64,000 bases of DNA from Rutpela maculata (taxonomy: Eukaryota > Arthropoda > Insecta > Coleoptera > Cerambycidae), in assembly GCA_936432065.2 (NCBI GenBank), contig OW386285.2, positions 37,627,920 through 37,691,919 of the forward strand. Reading direction: 5' to 3'. Below are positions 33,223-45,687 of this stretch, one piece after another (positions within the stretch are counted from its first letter, which is position 1; each line of letters begins with the position of its first letter). Both the position numbers and the translations under genes were made by a program. The notes beneath the pieces were generated by a model, which did no database searches, was not told the origin of the DNA, and was given only the letters and a program-made list of their open reading frames with translations.

Positions 33223-36200
33223 TGTACCAGCCCCGCCTACCAGGCCCCACCAGGCTCGAAGCGACCCTCGGGGAAGCTCCGAAACAAGAAGTTTAAATTA
33301 AATAACTTCGATGACCTTCCTGACCTTAATTACCTGTTTAAGGATCAAGAAGTCAACCTATCTCCCCACCGATTCACTCCATTAGAATCTATCAATCAAA
33401 CTAGCGACGCTTTCCCTCTGCCTCGCATTAAGATTATAATTAATAATCGAGCGGTTAACGCTTTATTGGATACAGGTTCGACAAGGAATATTATCCAACC
33501 GAAATTTTTGAACGACATTGATCAACTTACAGCTCCCCAAACGTTTGTTATGGCTTGTGGCGATGGTTTAGTAGAATCCCTCGGGACTACAACCATAAAC
33601 GTTAATGTACTAGATGTACCCTTTCAGACCACGTTTCAGGTCATTCAAAATTTAAACGAAGAGCTCATTCTGGGAGCCCCGTTTTTATATGCCTACAATG
33701 TCGTATTCGATTATCAACGTAAATGTGTCTACGTCGGCACTGAAGAGCGAATAACCGTCTTCTGGAATCAAGCGGCACATCAAGCAAGGAAGCAATGAAC
33801 GAAGAACTGATCATCGGAAACGATAATTTAAAACCTCTATTCGAGGAATTCGCTGAATTGTTCACCGCGGTGCCTACCCAAGCTACCACTGTGACAACTA
33901 AACATAAAATAAAAGTTAAAGACGACCGCCCGTTTAATATCAAACCTTATCCTATGTCTCCTACTAAGAAGAGAGTTATGTACGATCAAATTGAAGAGAT
34001 GCTGAAGGCCGGAGTTATAGAACCGAGTACCGCTCAGTACAGTTCGCCTCCCATTATAATAGAAAGGCCCGGCAAGAAGCCTCGCTTCTGCATTGATTAT
34101 CGTCACTTAAATGAAGTAACGGAAGACGAAGCATCCGTCTTACCTAAGATATACGAGAGTATAAAGGATCTAGGAAACGCCAACATATTTACGGTGTTGG
34201 ACCAAGAGCGGATACTGGCAAATCCCTCTTGAGGAGTCGTCAAAACATTATTCTACGTTTACAACATTGGATGGAGCATCTTACCGATTCAACGTGATGC
34301 CTTTCGGATTGAAGACCGCTCCATGTACGTTCCAAAAATGTATGGCAAGAGACGTATTGACCGGCTACTTGCATCATTTCTGCAAAGTATATCTCGATGA
34401 TATTATCATCTACAGTGAAAATATAGATCAGCATGTAAACCATCTGAGAGCCGTCTTTGAACGCCTACGTTTACATAATTTAAAAGTGTCACCAGAAAAA
34501 TGTGTGGTAGCCACATCCAGTATAACCTATCTCGGGCATAAGATAAATGTCAATACTACTCAACCTTTAGAAAAACATATTCTGCAGATACAGAGCTATT
34601 CTGTGCCTACGACAAGGCGCCAGCTTCAGAGTTTCCTTGGCCTATGTAATTGGGTACGTGAATATATCCCTAATGTTGCAATAATTACTAAGCCCTTGAC
34701 CCGACTACTCTCGAAGGACTGGCGTTATAAGTGGAATGCGGAAGTCCAAGAATCCTTTATCCTACTGAAAGAGGTATTAAATAAACCTCTAGGACTGCAC
34801 CGGCCAGATTTCAATAAAATGTTCATACTGCAGACGGACGCATCCTTAATAGGATTGTCTGCAGTATTATATCAATTGGGGGATAATGACCAGAAGCACA
34901 TCGTCTCTTATGCTAGTAATACGTTATCTCCGATGGAGAGAAAATACCATATCAATGAATTGGAATGTTTGAGCGTCGTTAATTATATAAGGAAATACAA
35001 AATATATTTGGCAGACCGTCCATTTATAGTCAAAACCGACAATCGAGCTTTACTATGGTTAAATAAGCATAAGGACGAGAAAACGAAATTTACACGTTGG
35101 TCATTATTACTTCAAGAATACAGCTTCACCATAGAACATTGTCCCGGCAAGGAAAATATATTGGCAGACTATCTTAGCAGGAATCCTCAAGGCCCAAACG
35201 TCGAAGCAGACGACGAAGAGGAAAGGATGTATCCACCAAAATTCTCGTACAAGGAACGAATATCAGTGATTACCACATTGGAATTAAACGATCAGGTCAG
35301 AGAAGCGCAAACGCACTCCAGAGATATCCAAGACCAAATTGAACGATGGAATACTCTAGTGCGACAAGCAGATAAAACCGAGGCAGAGGTGAAATTCGTC
35401 AATACACGACAAGTGATAGGCGACACACTTTGGACGAGAGGCGAAAATGTCATAGAAAAATTATACGTACCAAAACGTATGGTCATGAGAGTAATATCTC
35501 ATTTTCACGACCAACCGGAAGTAGGTCACCCCGGCCGCGATGAAACTGTTAGAATCATCTCGGGCCGCTATTATTTTAATAATTTGTCGAGACTAGTTAA
35601 CAAATATTTAAATGAGTGCATTATTTGTAATTCCGTAAAAAGCAGACAGTCACAACCGAAGGCTCCTCTCAGAAGCCATGCTCCATCGCATCCGTTAGAA
35701 GTTCTAAGCGTCGATGTAATAGGACCGCTTCAGCGAACTAAAGATGCAGATAACCGATATATATATTAATGGTAGAGGATGTATTTAGTAAGTGGGTCGA
35801 AGCCAAGGCGTTCACCCAAGTCAGTGGAAAAACAATAGCACAATTTATCGAAGAGGAACTAGTGGCGAGATATGGCGTTCCGAGGGTCATCATTTCCGAC
35901 CAGGGAGGCCACTTAAATTCCGGCTTTTACGATACGTTCTGTACACGTAACAATATTGAAAGATTCTTCACAGCAGCTTACCACCAACAGGCCAATCCAA
36001 TAGAAAGGAGGGTGCAAGAAGCTAAGAAGATCTTAAAAATCTTATTATATGGTTCTCCCTACGACGAGTGGGATCGACATGTTAGTCAGATGGCATATAT
36101 CTTGAGAACAAGAAAAAACGCCGCTACGGGGCATACGCCCAGTTTCGTAGTACTCGGCTATGAATTACCGCAGATTGGTGATTGGAATATGTTCGCTTAT

Positions 36201-36758
36201 AGACAAGAGCGTCGTAATCAAGCGGACGTTCCCCGCCTTGAAAGAGTCAAGGAGATTCGTAGAAATCAAAAAAATTACCAATGGCGTTACGCGCCCAAAG
36301 TGGCGGTAACGCCGGTCGTATATAAAGTGGGAGATATGGTAATGACTAAAAGGATCAGGAAGGATCATACCTTCGCACTGTCGTGGAGTGGGCCACACAA
36401 GGTTTTAAAGAGATTGTCCGATGAAGTTTACCTCATTCACAAGGGGGTAACTTTGACGAGATTACATGTCGATGCCATCAGGCCGGCACCTAAGGGAGAT
36501 CCCGATGTTGAATTGGAATTGTCTGAAGAATCAGAAGATAGTCCGGATGAAACTCATCTTAGTGACGACGTTTCCTCATCAGACAATGAGATCGCGACCA
36601 GGTCAGAGCGACGTAGCGATACCACACTAGTTCAAATCAATGTTCCCGCAGGTGCTCAAGATGAGCCGGATGTAATAAGTCGAGACCCCGATGATGCTCG
36701 AGATGAGCCAGACATAGAAGAGTCGCCTCTAGATATTTCCGAGGTCGACCACGGCTAA
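33223..36758 (+). pseudogene. Pol of the Gypsy-type element (PR-RT-RNaseH-IN), frameshifted
   Basis: Domains in order: aspartic protease with LLDTGST near 33463; reverse transcriptase with a KPRFCIDYRHLN block near 34080, an FGLKTAP block near 34303 and catalytic YLDD near 34390; RNase H with QTDASLIGLSAVLYQ near 34830; integrase with an HHCC zinc site (H...H...CIIC) near 35500-35630 and the DDE residues in SVDVIGP (about 35710), ISDQGG (about 35897) and NPIERR (about 35998); then a GPY/F-like module near 36390. Frame breaks lie near 33795, near 34208 and at 35768 within the integrase core (stop and new ATG overlap as TAATG). The order RT-RNaseH-IN defines Ty3/Gypsy. Confidence 0.88.
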
Positions 36759-37928
36759 TAGCCGTTTTTGCTTTTTTTATATTTTTTCTCAAAATTCTAA
36801 GTGGCGATTTTGACCTATATGCGGTCGAATCGAAAATTTAAAGTCTACTCCATGAGCAAACATGGAAAGACGGCGAACCCAACGCAAGAGCGCGATCCGG
36901 TAAGCATAGCTTCTCAAGAGCGAGAGCCGCCAAGTTCGAGTAATGGACGTAGGCATAAGTACGAATCAGTACGAGTTTCGGAAGCTGTTTTTCTTATGCA
37001 AGAAGACAACTTCTATTTTAATCATTTTAAGTCAACAAAATTAACGTATACCCCAAATGGAAACTACGAGTTTCAGAAGCCGTTCTTCGCTCGAGAAGAC
37101 ACTTCAATTTTTTTTTTATACTTTTTTCACAAGTCGTGATGACCGCACGAGTATCGTAAGCCGATTTAATCTACCTTACGAAGTAGAAACTACGAGACGA
37201 GTTTCAGAAGCCGTTCTTCGCTCAAGAAGACGCTTCAATTTTTTTTTTTTTTTTTATACTTTTTTCACAAAGTAGTGATGACCGCACGAGTATCGTAAGC
37301 CGATTCAATCTACCTTACGAAGAACCAATTTCTAACCATTATAAGTTAACAAAATTCATGTTAGAAAAATATTTCATTAAAAACAACACATTGTGTTTGT
37401 TAGTCGACGCGTCCCAGTCGACAACTTGCTAAAAAGTCAATCTAGTTGCAGAACTGCATTTTCCATGTGCAGAAATGGAAAGATGACCCAGCCTGTCGCA
37501 AGGGCGCGGCATGGTGAAGTCTGGAACTCAAAGGCGAGGACCGTCCAAGCTGCGGCATGGAGATATAGACAGCCTCTTCTAGAAAGGGCCGAAGTTAAGC
37601 AAGAGCGAGACCAGGGCGAAAAAGCGAGTGCAACGAATTAGTGAGAGTGGACGCTAATCAAAATTGTGCTACGCTTCGCTTCGCTTCGCACCTCGACGCG
37701 GGTGTAATTAAGTTGATAAAAATGTTGTATCAACTTGGCGTATTGTTTAAAAAAATGTATTTATTTTTAAGTTAGATAGGCGAATCAGCCGTCTGCCCCA
37801 ATTAAGGCCGTTATTTTTAAACATCTGTACCATAGGTCAGACCGTCAAATGAAGGCATACAGGCATACAAGTGAATATGGAATTAAAGGCAATCGATGAG
37901 TAGAAAAGATTCAACCAAAGGAGGGGAG
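36759..37928 (+). repeat. Internal 3' region of the Gypsy-type element with tandem repeat
   Basis: No env-like gene. A unit of about 130 bp, with GTTTCAGAAGCCGTTCTTCG, a long T run and ACCGCACGAGTATCGTAAGC, is repeated at about 37069-37198 and 37199-37320. The polypurine tract AAAGGAGGGGAG ends at 37928, directly before the 3' LTR. Confidence 0.75.
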
Positions 37929-39809
37929 TGTTGTAGAACTCTCCAAAATCGTCCTAAGTTGAAGACATAATCAAAATTCGACTTAGGCAAAAATTTCATT
38001 TGAAGACATTTTTGGGAGTCTGCAGAGGCGCAGATCAGTCCACAAGGGCCGTTTTGGGTTCTATAAGGCGTTGGAAATGACCAGGTGAAAATTCGAAGAA
38101 ACACCGAATTTTCACTTAGGAAAAATGTTTTTGGTTCAGAATATGAGAGTAGAAGTATATAATGACAAAGATTTATGAATAATATACTTTTTCAAAAGGT
38201 ACCATAAATTGGACTTTGAAAAATATTATTTTTGGAAGGGCGTCAAAATTTGGCTCAGGAATCGATTTATCGAAAGTACGCCAAAATTTCACTTGCAGGC
38301 TAATTTTTCAAAACTACGTTGAAATTTGGCTTGAAAATCGATTTTTCAAAAGTACGCCAAAATTTCACCCACAGATTAGTTTTTCAAAAGTACCTTGAAA
38401 TTTGGCTCGAAAATCGATTTTTCAAAAGTACGCTAAAATTGGTCTTAAAATGGATTTTTCAAAAGTACCACAAAGTCAGTTTAAAAAGTACCACGAAAAT
38501 ATAATTAAATTATTTTTTATTTTTTATTCTTCAACCAAAGACATTGACCTTTGAGGTACGGTCATTGAAAGCCCAATTCTAAAGTATGAGCATAAAATTT
38601 TAACGATGCACTGCATCCGAAAGGCAAAATAGAAGATTTTGTCAAAGCCGGCGTAGTGCCGATAAGCAAAAAATGATAAAAATCAATGCGCATGTACAAT
38701 TGTACAAGGCCGGTTTCTCGCATAGAAAGAGTTTGGATTGACCCAGCGGCTCGCAATTTGGTCGAGCGCGTTGAGTGGTCCAGACAAAGCAATGGTAGAA
38801 AAGCCAATAACAGGGCTTTTCAAATGACAAAGTTATAGAGGAAAACGCCTTGTGCATAAAAATCCAACAATTCAATTTTGCCTAAAAGTCGCTCGAAGGT
38901 GAGACGCTGCCAAATCGATAATATTGAACGACTGTGATAAGGGTTAGTAAGTCGTGGACTGATCGAACGCCACTCAACTTATGCAGTAATAAATCCTCTG
39001 AATGTGTTTGAGTACGTGAATCTCCACGATACAAGAACTTTAAAGCTAAGTAGTCTCTAGCGAAACTAAATTCATTTAGTAAAACTTTTTTAAGTTAATT
39101 TCAGTCAGCCTTAATTATTCATTTACCCAGAGTCTGAAATGATTCTAAAAGCTCGCATTTTGATTCTGAGAAGGTATGTATGAATCTTTTCTACCTAATC
39201 GATCGTTAGCGTGAGCGCTCTCGCTTGTATGGTCTGAAAGTCACTACCTTGATTGGGGAAGGCACGATTCTTATCTTGAGAATTTTGTATAACCAATTCT
39301 GTTAAATAAACGGATTCTTTGAACTATTGTTTCGTAATTGATCTTGAGGCCTGTTGACGGTCTATAATCCCTGGAACTTTCGTATAGAAAACCGGATGTG
39401 TCGAATTAATTCGCATTAACGTTCGACCTTCTGGTTGCTTTACGGAGGTTTGATAGGGATTTTTTTATGCGTTTTTTGAGAAATATATTCCGTTATTAAT
39501 GGACCAAAACGTGATTTCCTCGTACCAAAACTAATCCCTCCGCAGAGAAATTCTTCGGTTGGGATTTTTTTATGTAAAAATTCAGGAAATTAAGAGGTGC
39601 CTAAACCCCTAACGAGGGAATTCAGGTCCAGAGAGAGCGTAGTTTCCGATCTGTGGTAGTGCAGCCTTGGTCCATTACTCGGCTACCGAAGTGCATCTTA
39701 TCTCGAACCCGCCTGGGAGGTAGAAGAACGGGGTAATACGCGACTGGCGCCCCCTGAGAAATAAATTGGTGTCGCGTCATTTTGACGCCCGGTAGTGCGT
39801 TCTTCTACA
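37929..39809 (+). repeat. 3' LTR of the Gypsy-type element, with extra 426 bp
   Basis: 1881 bp. Bases 38066-38491 have no counterpart in the 5' LTR; this segment has four or five degenerate units of about 60 bp containing CGATTTTTCAAAAGTACG. The remainder matches the 5' LTR closely. Confidence 0.88.
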
Positions 39810-40065
39810 GGAACACTACACGTGGGTCGAACACGGGCACATGGGGATATTATTGTAGGGAATATTGGTGCTTATAATATAAATGAAACATCGTTCCACT
39901 ACCCTCTAGAAGAAACGGAAATCAGAACTTCTAAATTTGATGTGTTGATAGTTTATGGTGATTATTTTGAGTCACATAAATAAAAAGACATTTTGTACGC
40001 ATTGACTACAAAAATATATTACTTTTGTAGCATATTGCGATTTTATTTAAAAACATGTTACGGTA

Positions 40066-40800
40066 CAAAAAACCGCTGCCCAAGGAATCACTACTTCCAC
40101 ATCCAGATTTTTTATCTAAGTCACTCACAACGAAAAAATTTTGTATGTGGAAATGATTGTTTATGGAACATTAATAATATAATATTTGAAATCCTCTACC
40201 CCAAAAACCCATAAAATGATACCCCACATCGGTAGTGGGGTGGGGGTGGTGATAGGGGGTGGCAGTGGGGGTGGATGAAGTAAAAAAACATTTCGAGGTT
40301 TCTGGTTCTTGTACACACCCTAAATCACAATTTTTGTTCATCCCCTTTAATAATGGGGTGGGGGTGGTAATGGGGGTGGCTAATGCCAAAATTTTTTTTG
40401 AGACCTCAGCTTCTCTTGTATATACTAAATACCAATTTTATGGACTCTTACCTACTTGATTTACCTATTTTCCCCAAATTTACCCCAATTTACCCCCCAA
40501 CCCTTCGACGGAACAAGATGAAAATATAATCTAGTTCTAGATCTCGTTAAAGTACATATGTGTACCAAATTTTAAGTCAATATCTCAAATGGTTCCAGAG
40601 TAATCGTGCGCACAAAAAAAAGTTACAGACAGACCGACAGACAGACAGACCGACAGACCGACAGACAGAAATTTTTTTTTCGCTCAAACTTAAAATCTCG
40701 ACGTTTCGTGACATTCTAAGTCTTTTTGAACAATAAAAATTTTAAAAATTTTTTTTGTCGTTACTATACTTCCACTGGACGTGGAAGTAATTAAACGATG
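40066..40800 (-). mobile_element. Dispersed repeat family copy 2
   Basis: Inverted relative to copy 1 at 22283. It begins ACCGCTGCCCAAGGAATCAC and ends CTGGACGTGGAAGTAATT, with an (ACAG)n tract near 40626-40672. The related flank after exon 3A (24170) lacks it, so it inserted after the duplication. Confidence 0.75.
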
Positions 40801-41769
40801 GAGACATGTTAAGTATTTTTGTTCAAAACCTTCTTTTAATACACTGAACTGAATTTGTAGCAGATTCCTTGAGAAACACCTTGAAAATAATAATAGACCG
40901 GGGGTTAACGAACACCCACCAGACCAGCTCAATAAATCAAATTTTTATTTATCTATCAAATTACATGAAAATATTAAATTAATAACGTAATTGTTTCAAA
41001 TAAATGTTAAGTGTACAAATATGATTGTTTGATATTTGAATACCACCACCAGTACTGAAGTTTGCATTTTTACTGGCTACATGAACGTCTATAGCATGCA
41101 CTGATGATGATGTTGATGCAACGTTCGGCCCATTAACATTAATTAAAGATGTATTACGAATTCCTCCTTTAATAACGACTTCAGCAGTGAGCTTCGAAAC
41201 TTCGATTTTGTTCCAGAAACAACCGAGGAGGATTTCCTCCAGAAGCCATAATTGATGCAGATGTTCACCTGAAAGCGTTGGCCGGTGTGTTGATCTGCGT
41301 TTGATAAACTAAATAATCGTGCTACAAGAGAAGGGCATCTATGGAAAATATTAATTCCAACTACAGGTTTGATACACTTTCCAATGGTGTTATTCAGAAA
41401 CACCATATCTATAGTGGCATCCTTCGAACGTAACGAAACGTACTAAAATATCTAAACATATTCAATGTTTGGATCGTCGACGACTGCAATATCTCGACCC
41501 TTTTCAGTTCTCGATGGACGAATGCTAATAATCTGGATATAACTTTCTCTTGTGATATCACTCCTTGTAAATTTCGTACCTTCTATATGAACCAAAATAC
41601 CACAAATAGTGACAATTCTCAAGAATAAGAAAGTGTTATCTAAAGCATGAATGAAAAACTTTTACTTAAAAATTAAAGATCTGTTAGGTTTAAAACTTTC
41701 AAGCCATTTATTTTTATTCGGGACTATTTTCAACTATGAAAATTATTAATTAAATTAACTGCCAGACAA
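40801..41769 (+). other. Duplicated 3' flank of exon 3B
   Basis: Matches 24187-24855 and 27464-27785, that is, the flank of exon 3A without the palindromic transposon. Its open frames are not credible genes. Confidence 0.6.
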
Positions 41770-42600
41770 GCTTTTAAACAACAATTACTATCTCCATGTC
41801 AACAATACGTGAGAACAGCAAGTGGACTACTTCATAAAATGTAGAAGAAGAATATCGGATCTTAAAAACATCACTACAGAAAAATGGATACAAACCGACA
41901 TAGACAAGGCAACAAAGAGAAAAGATACAACCCGAACAGAAGAAGAAAAAGAAGAAAAGAAATACACGGCAATAGCTTACCTACCATACATACAAAGATA
42001 CATGGATACAATCGGAAGAGTTTTGGAGTAAAACAACGTCAGAGTAATATATAATGCGAAACAGAAGGTGGCACAACATTTTCCCACATACCAAGGTCCA
42101 GAAGAACTACAAACACCAGAAGTATATAGCATTCCATGTTCCTGCGGACAAGTTTAGATCGGAGAGAGCAAGCGACATAAACACCAGACTCAGAGAATAC
42201 ATTAGCAATACAAAGAAGGGAAGTTCTACAAAATGAGCAGTTGCCGAACACTCAGAAGAAACCGGTTATTAAATAAAATTCGACAAGACAAGGAAATTAG
42301 CCAACACCAAGAATTATTGGCTAAGAAAATACAGAGAAGCCGTTGAAATAAATAAACATCCGAATAACTATAATCGTGACTACAATTATTAATAACGTAG
42401 AAGTCAATGTTTCGCATGAGCATTGATCCGCAACACGCCTCCTGATAACCCACATAAATAGAGGAGCTCAGTCCAGCAGAGCTCACTTCGCTTCAGAAGA
42501 AGACCACTAAAAGATGGTTGAAACTCAAGCACTCAACCACATCTACGCGGAAGAAGACCCGGAAATCAGCACTCAGATACTGTTATCTATCTAATTTTTA
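41770..42600 (+). pseudogene. Penelope-like element 3' fragment with GIY-YIG endonuclease
   Basis: Broken frames give an AYLPYIQRYMDTIGRVLE block (the region joining RT to endonuclease), then VYSIPCSCGQV, IGESKR and, in other frames, AVAEHSEETGY, FDKTRKLANTKNYWLRKY and REAVEINKHPNNYNRD. This is the GIY-YIG endonuclease of Penelope-like retroelements: the CSCG-x-YIGE core and the REAIEI-x-KHPNNFNRD C-terminus are diagnostic. The reverse transcriptase core is missing and the fragment has stops and shifts. Confidence 0.8.
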
Positions 42601-42840
42601 ATTTTAATTATTTTTATGAAGCATGTTATTTACAAAATATTATTTTAAACCATAAATCTTATGAGAAGCAATAAATATAAAAAAAAATGTGCAACAACCC
42701 GATACGATGCACAGAAGGCACAGAGGCTAATTTGAACGATCTATTTCTTAAGGAAACCTAATATTATTGCACTGAGTGATTATTAAGATGATTCAAATAA
42801 ACGTTGTAGATAAAAAAGGACTAAAAAGGGTTCTATTTTT

Positions 42841-43612
42841 TTATTTTTTTACAATCAATTCTTTTTATTTATTTGCTTTTATCATGATTAGAGAATATTA
42901 TTTAGGTATTATGCAAATCACAACTTACACACTTTTTTATTTATTATAAAAATACCTACTTTCTGTATATTGTTGCCCTAATCTGGGCACGCTAATATAC
43001 TAGTTAGGTAAATACTTTAAAACACTCATTATTGGAGAACCAATCAAAACAACTACTCTTCTAGCTAATACTGACGAAGTATTGAATTACATGATAGGAT
43101 TCTTAGCATTTTAAAGAAAAAAATATATTGAAAATACTTAAATCATTCATTTATATTTAGTCATTCATTCATGTAATTCAATACTTCGTCAGTATTAGCT
43201 AGAAGAGTAGTTTTTTTGATTGGTTTTCCAATAATGAGTGTTTTAAAGTGTTTTCCTAAGTAGTATATTAGCGTGACCCGATTAAGGTACCAATATACAG
43301 AAAGTAGATAATTTCATATTAAATAAAAAAAAAGTGAATGACTAAATATAAATGAATGATTTAAGTATTTTCAATATATTTTTTTCTTTAAAATGCTAAG
43401 AATCCTATCATGTAATTCAATACTTCGTCAGTATTAGCTAGAAGAGTAGTTGTTTTGATTGGTTCTCCAATAATGAGTGTTTTAAAGTATTTACCTAACT
43501 AGTATATTAGCGTGCCCAGATTAGGGCAACAATATACAGAAAGTAGGTATTTTTATAATAAATAAAAAAGTGTGTAAGTTGTGATTTGCATAATACCTAA
43601 ATAATATTCTCT
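42841..43612 (-). mobile_element. Palindromic segment with 15-bp target duplication
   Basis: Flanked by exact 15-bp direct repeats AAGGGTTCTATTTTT at 42826-42840 and 43613-43627. The left edge is T-rich, which read on the minus strand is an A-rich 3' end, suggesting LINE-mediated insertion. The interior is built from three related blocks of about 150-250 bp: one at 42890-43140 and two inverted ones at 43165-43320 and 43370-43612, each with GTAATTCAATACTTCGTCAG or its complement. Non-coding. Confidence 0.7.
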
Positions 43613-43627
43613 AAGGGTTCTATTTTT

Positions 43628-45008
43628 CACAAAGCTAGAATGCTTTATTCTGCTCTACAATTTTCAATGTATCTAATATTTTTTATTAAAATATCTATTA
43701 ATACCACCTAATCTATCTGTATAAGTATCGCTGAAAAAATTAAAAGAATAGCTTTAGAATGCATCTAGAGAAGATATACATATAACTTGTAGATGGCTTA
43801 CCTTCATGGTTATATTTTATACTACAAAAAAATTGTTATGATCGAAGTAATAAAAAAAAGAAACAAAAAGGGTAATAAATAATAAATAAAGATACATCAA
43901 CATAACTCTTCAGTATTTTCAGTATTTACCTACCTACGTGCTCTAATTTGTTTTCATTTGTAAAAAGATGTAGATGTAAGTGTATATGTGCATATGTTTA
44001 TAAATATAATATGTGTATAAACATATATGGTGTTTGCGTATTGTTGTGTATACGACTCTACTATAACAAAATATAATATACTATGTATATATTTTATTTT
44101 ATTTTAAAATTTTCACTAATGTACATCGTACTAATAATTCTTTTCATTTATTGCTTTCTTATGTGTCGAAATTGATATTAACCTTAGTTACAGCATGCCC
44201 ACGAGCAAGGTCTTCCTTTGTAGATTTAATGTTTATTTACCACTGCTTATATCAATATTGCTTGTTACTACTACTGTTAGATTTTGTTATTTTATTTTTT
44301 GGTCATCTTAATTGTGGCGTGACCATAAGCAAGTTTTACTTTTGTGGGTATTTTTACTGCTTGTTTACTATTTTTATAAATTTTTTTATTACCGCCATTA
44401 TTTTGTCATTTATATTCTTTGGTAGTTAGTTATGCCATTTCATACTGGAATTATTAAATTTGTTCAAAATTTTAGAGAAAAAAATTATCTTCCAATTTTT
44501 TAGAAGTTGTTGGAAGTTTACTCTCCTCTCATATTCGAGTTAAAACTGACTTTATGGTTTCACCACGAAGTCTTAAGCACGCATACAATTTGGGTAGATC
44601 AGTTCAGTGTTTGGGTTCTAGATGTAACCAGAGATATGTTTTTATTGATTCAGAGAATTTCAATATGCGTAAATTCATCATTAATTCAAAATAGACTATT
44701 TCCATTATCACAATCTTTCCTTTCTTTTCCTTTCTTCTTATATAAAACAGTAAAAAAGAACGATGTAACTTGTTGATAAAATAACAAAATGTATGTTCAA
44801 TATACCTCAGAACATATAAAACCGTTTATTTTTAGACGATGTTTTATTAAAAAATCAGTCATCCATTTCCTCAAATTGATTAGGTTTCACCCTCACTACA
44901 TATGCTATTCTCTTCCGCTGAATAAATTTGTCATCTTCACTTAAACAATCAAACACATTCATTTCCCTAAAAGACACAGTAGACACCTTTGGAAGCTAGA
45001 AAATAATT
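43628..45008. other. Gene-free AT-rich DNA
   Basis: No credible gene. Contains short low-complexity TA/TG tracts near 43980-44100. Open frames here lack known domains. Confidence 0.5.
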
Positions 45009-45687
45009 ACACAGCCCCACCAAAAAAAAAAAATATGTATTTTCGATCGCTGAATCCGAATCCGGGGTCAAAAAAATCGTACACCCCCAAAATCATTAGC
45101 TAGAGCCAAAAAACACCCCTGAAATGGGATAAAAAGAAGATTAAGCTACGAGAATAGTTGTTACATCTTAATCAATCGAATTATACAAATTAAGGTTAAA
45201 CAATAGCGTACATACAATAGATATGAAACACACCCCCAGGGAGGGGTGAAAACTAGCCCCCATATATAAAAAAAATTGATCCAAAACAGCGATGACTGCT
45301 GAAAAAGCTCGAAGTTTTGTTAAAGTGTTAAGACACTACATCAGGTCCGGCGTAATCTTCATAAAATGCCCCTATAGTGTTGAGAACGATTTTTTTATAT
45401 ATGGGGGCTAGTTTTCGCCCCTCCCTGGGGGTGTGTGTCATATCTATTGTATGTACGCTCCTGTTTAACTTTAATTTGTATAATTTGATTGATTAATATG
45501 TAACAACTATTCTCCTAGCTTAATATTCTTTTTACCTCATTTCAGGGGTGCTTTTTGGCTCTAGCTAATGATTTTGGTGGTGTACGATGTTTTTTGACCC
45601 CGGATTCGGATTTAGCGACCGAAAATACATAGGAATACATGGGTCCGGTTCGCTGCTTTGAATTTTCTTTATTTTGTGGGGCTGCGT
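45009..45687. mobile_element. Foldback element
   Basis: Left end ACACAGCCCCACCAAAAAAA, right end GTGGGGCTGCGT. Arms of about 290 bp mirror each other, with CCCCCAGGGAGGGG and ATTTGTATAATTTGATTGAT landmarks, and the loop is about 80 bp. It belongs with the elements at 7929 and 13744 by terminal motif. Confidence 0.8.

Larger units (their letters stand above)
30588..39809 (+). mobile_element. Ty3/Gypsy LTR retrotransposon (Osvaldo/Ulysses-like)
   Basis: 9.2 kb element with LTRs 30588-32042 and 37929-39809 (TGTTGTAGAA start, TTCTACA end), a primer-binding site for tRNA-Lys, gag, pol (protease, RT, RNase H, integrase), and a polypurine tract. The flanking 5 bases are GGAAA and GGAAC, so the TSD matches at 4 of 5. 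Long LTRs plus a tRNA-Lys primer fit the Osvaldo/Ulysses group; this is an inference. No env was found. gag and pol contain several frameshifts, although the LTRs look very similar by eye. Confidence 0.9.
30449..39983 (+). pseudogene. DM9 exon 3B, split by a Gypsy-type element
   Basis: The exon begins at 30449 with ILCSREASKYYWLPTTTATY and is cut after about 139 bases. It resumes at 39810 with GTLHVGRTRAHGDIIVGNIG and ends with a TAA at 39981-39983. A 9.2 kb LTR retrotransposon lies between. Near the junction the host sequence is about 4 bases shorter than in exon 3A, so the frame may have been lost apart from the insertion. The acceptor and the rest of the exon still look intact, so the break is fairly recent. 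Confidence 0.85.

Noticed and set aside
35767..35771. TAATG overlap as a true stop-start boundary between two pol genes
   Set aside because: The break falls inside the integrase catalytic core between conserved residues, so an indel is more likely than coupled translation.
36759..37928. env gene of the Gypsy-type element
   Set aside because: No long frame, signal peptide or membrane segment; only short frames and tandem repeats.
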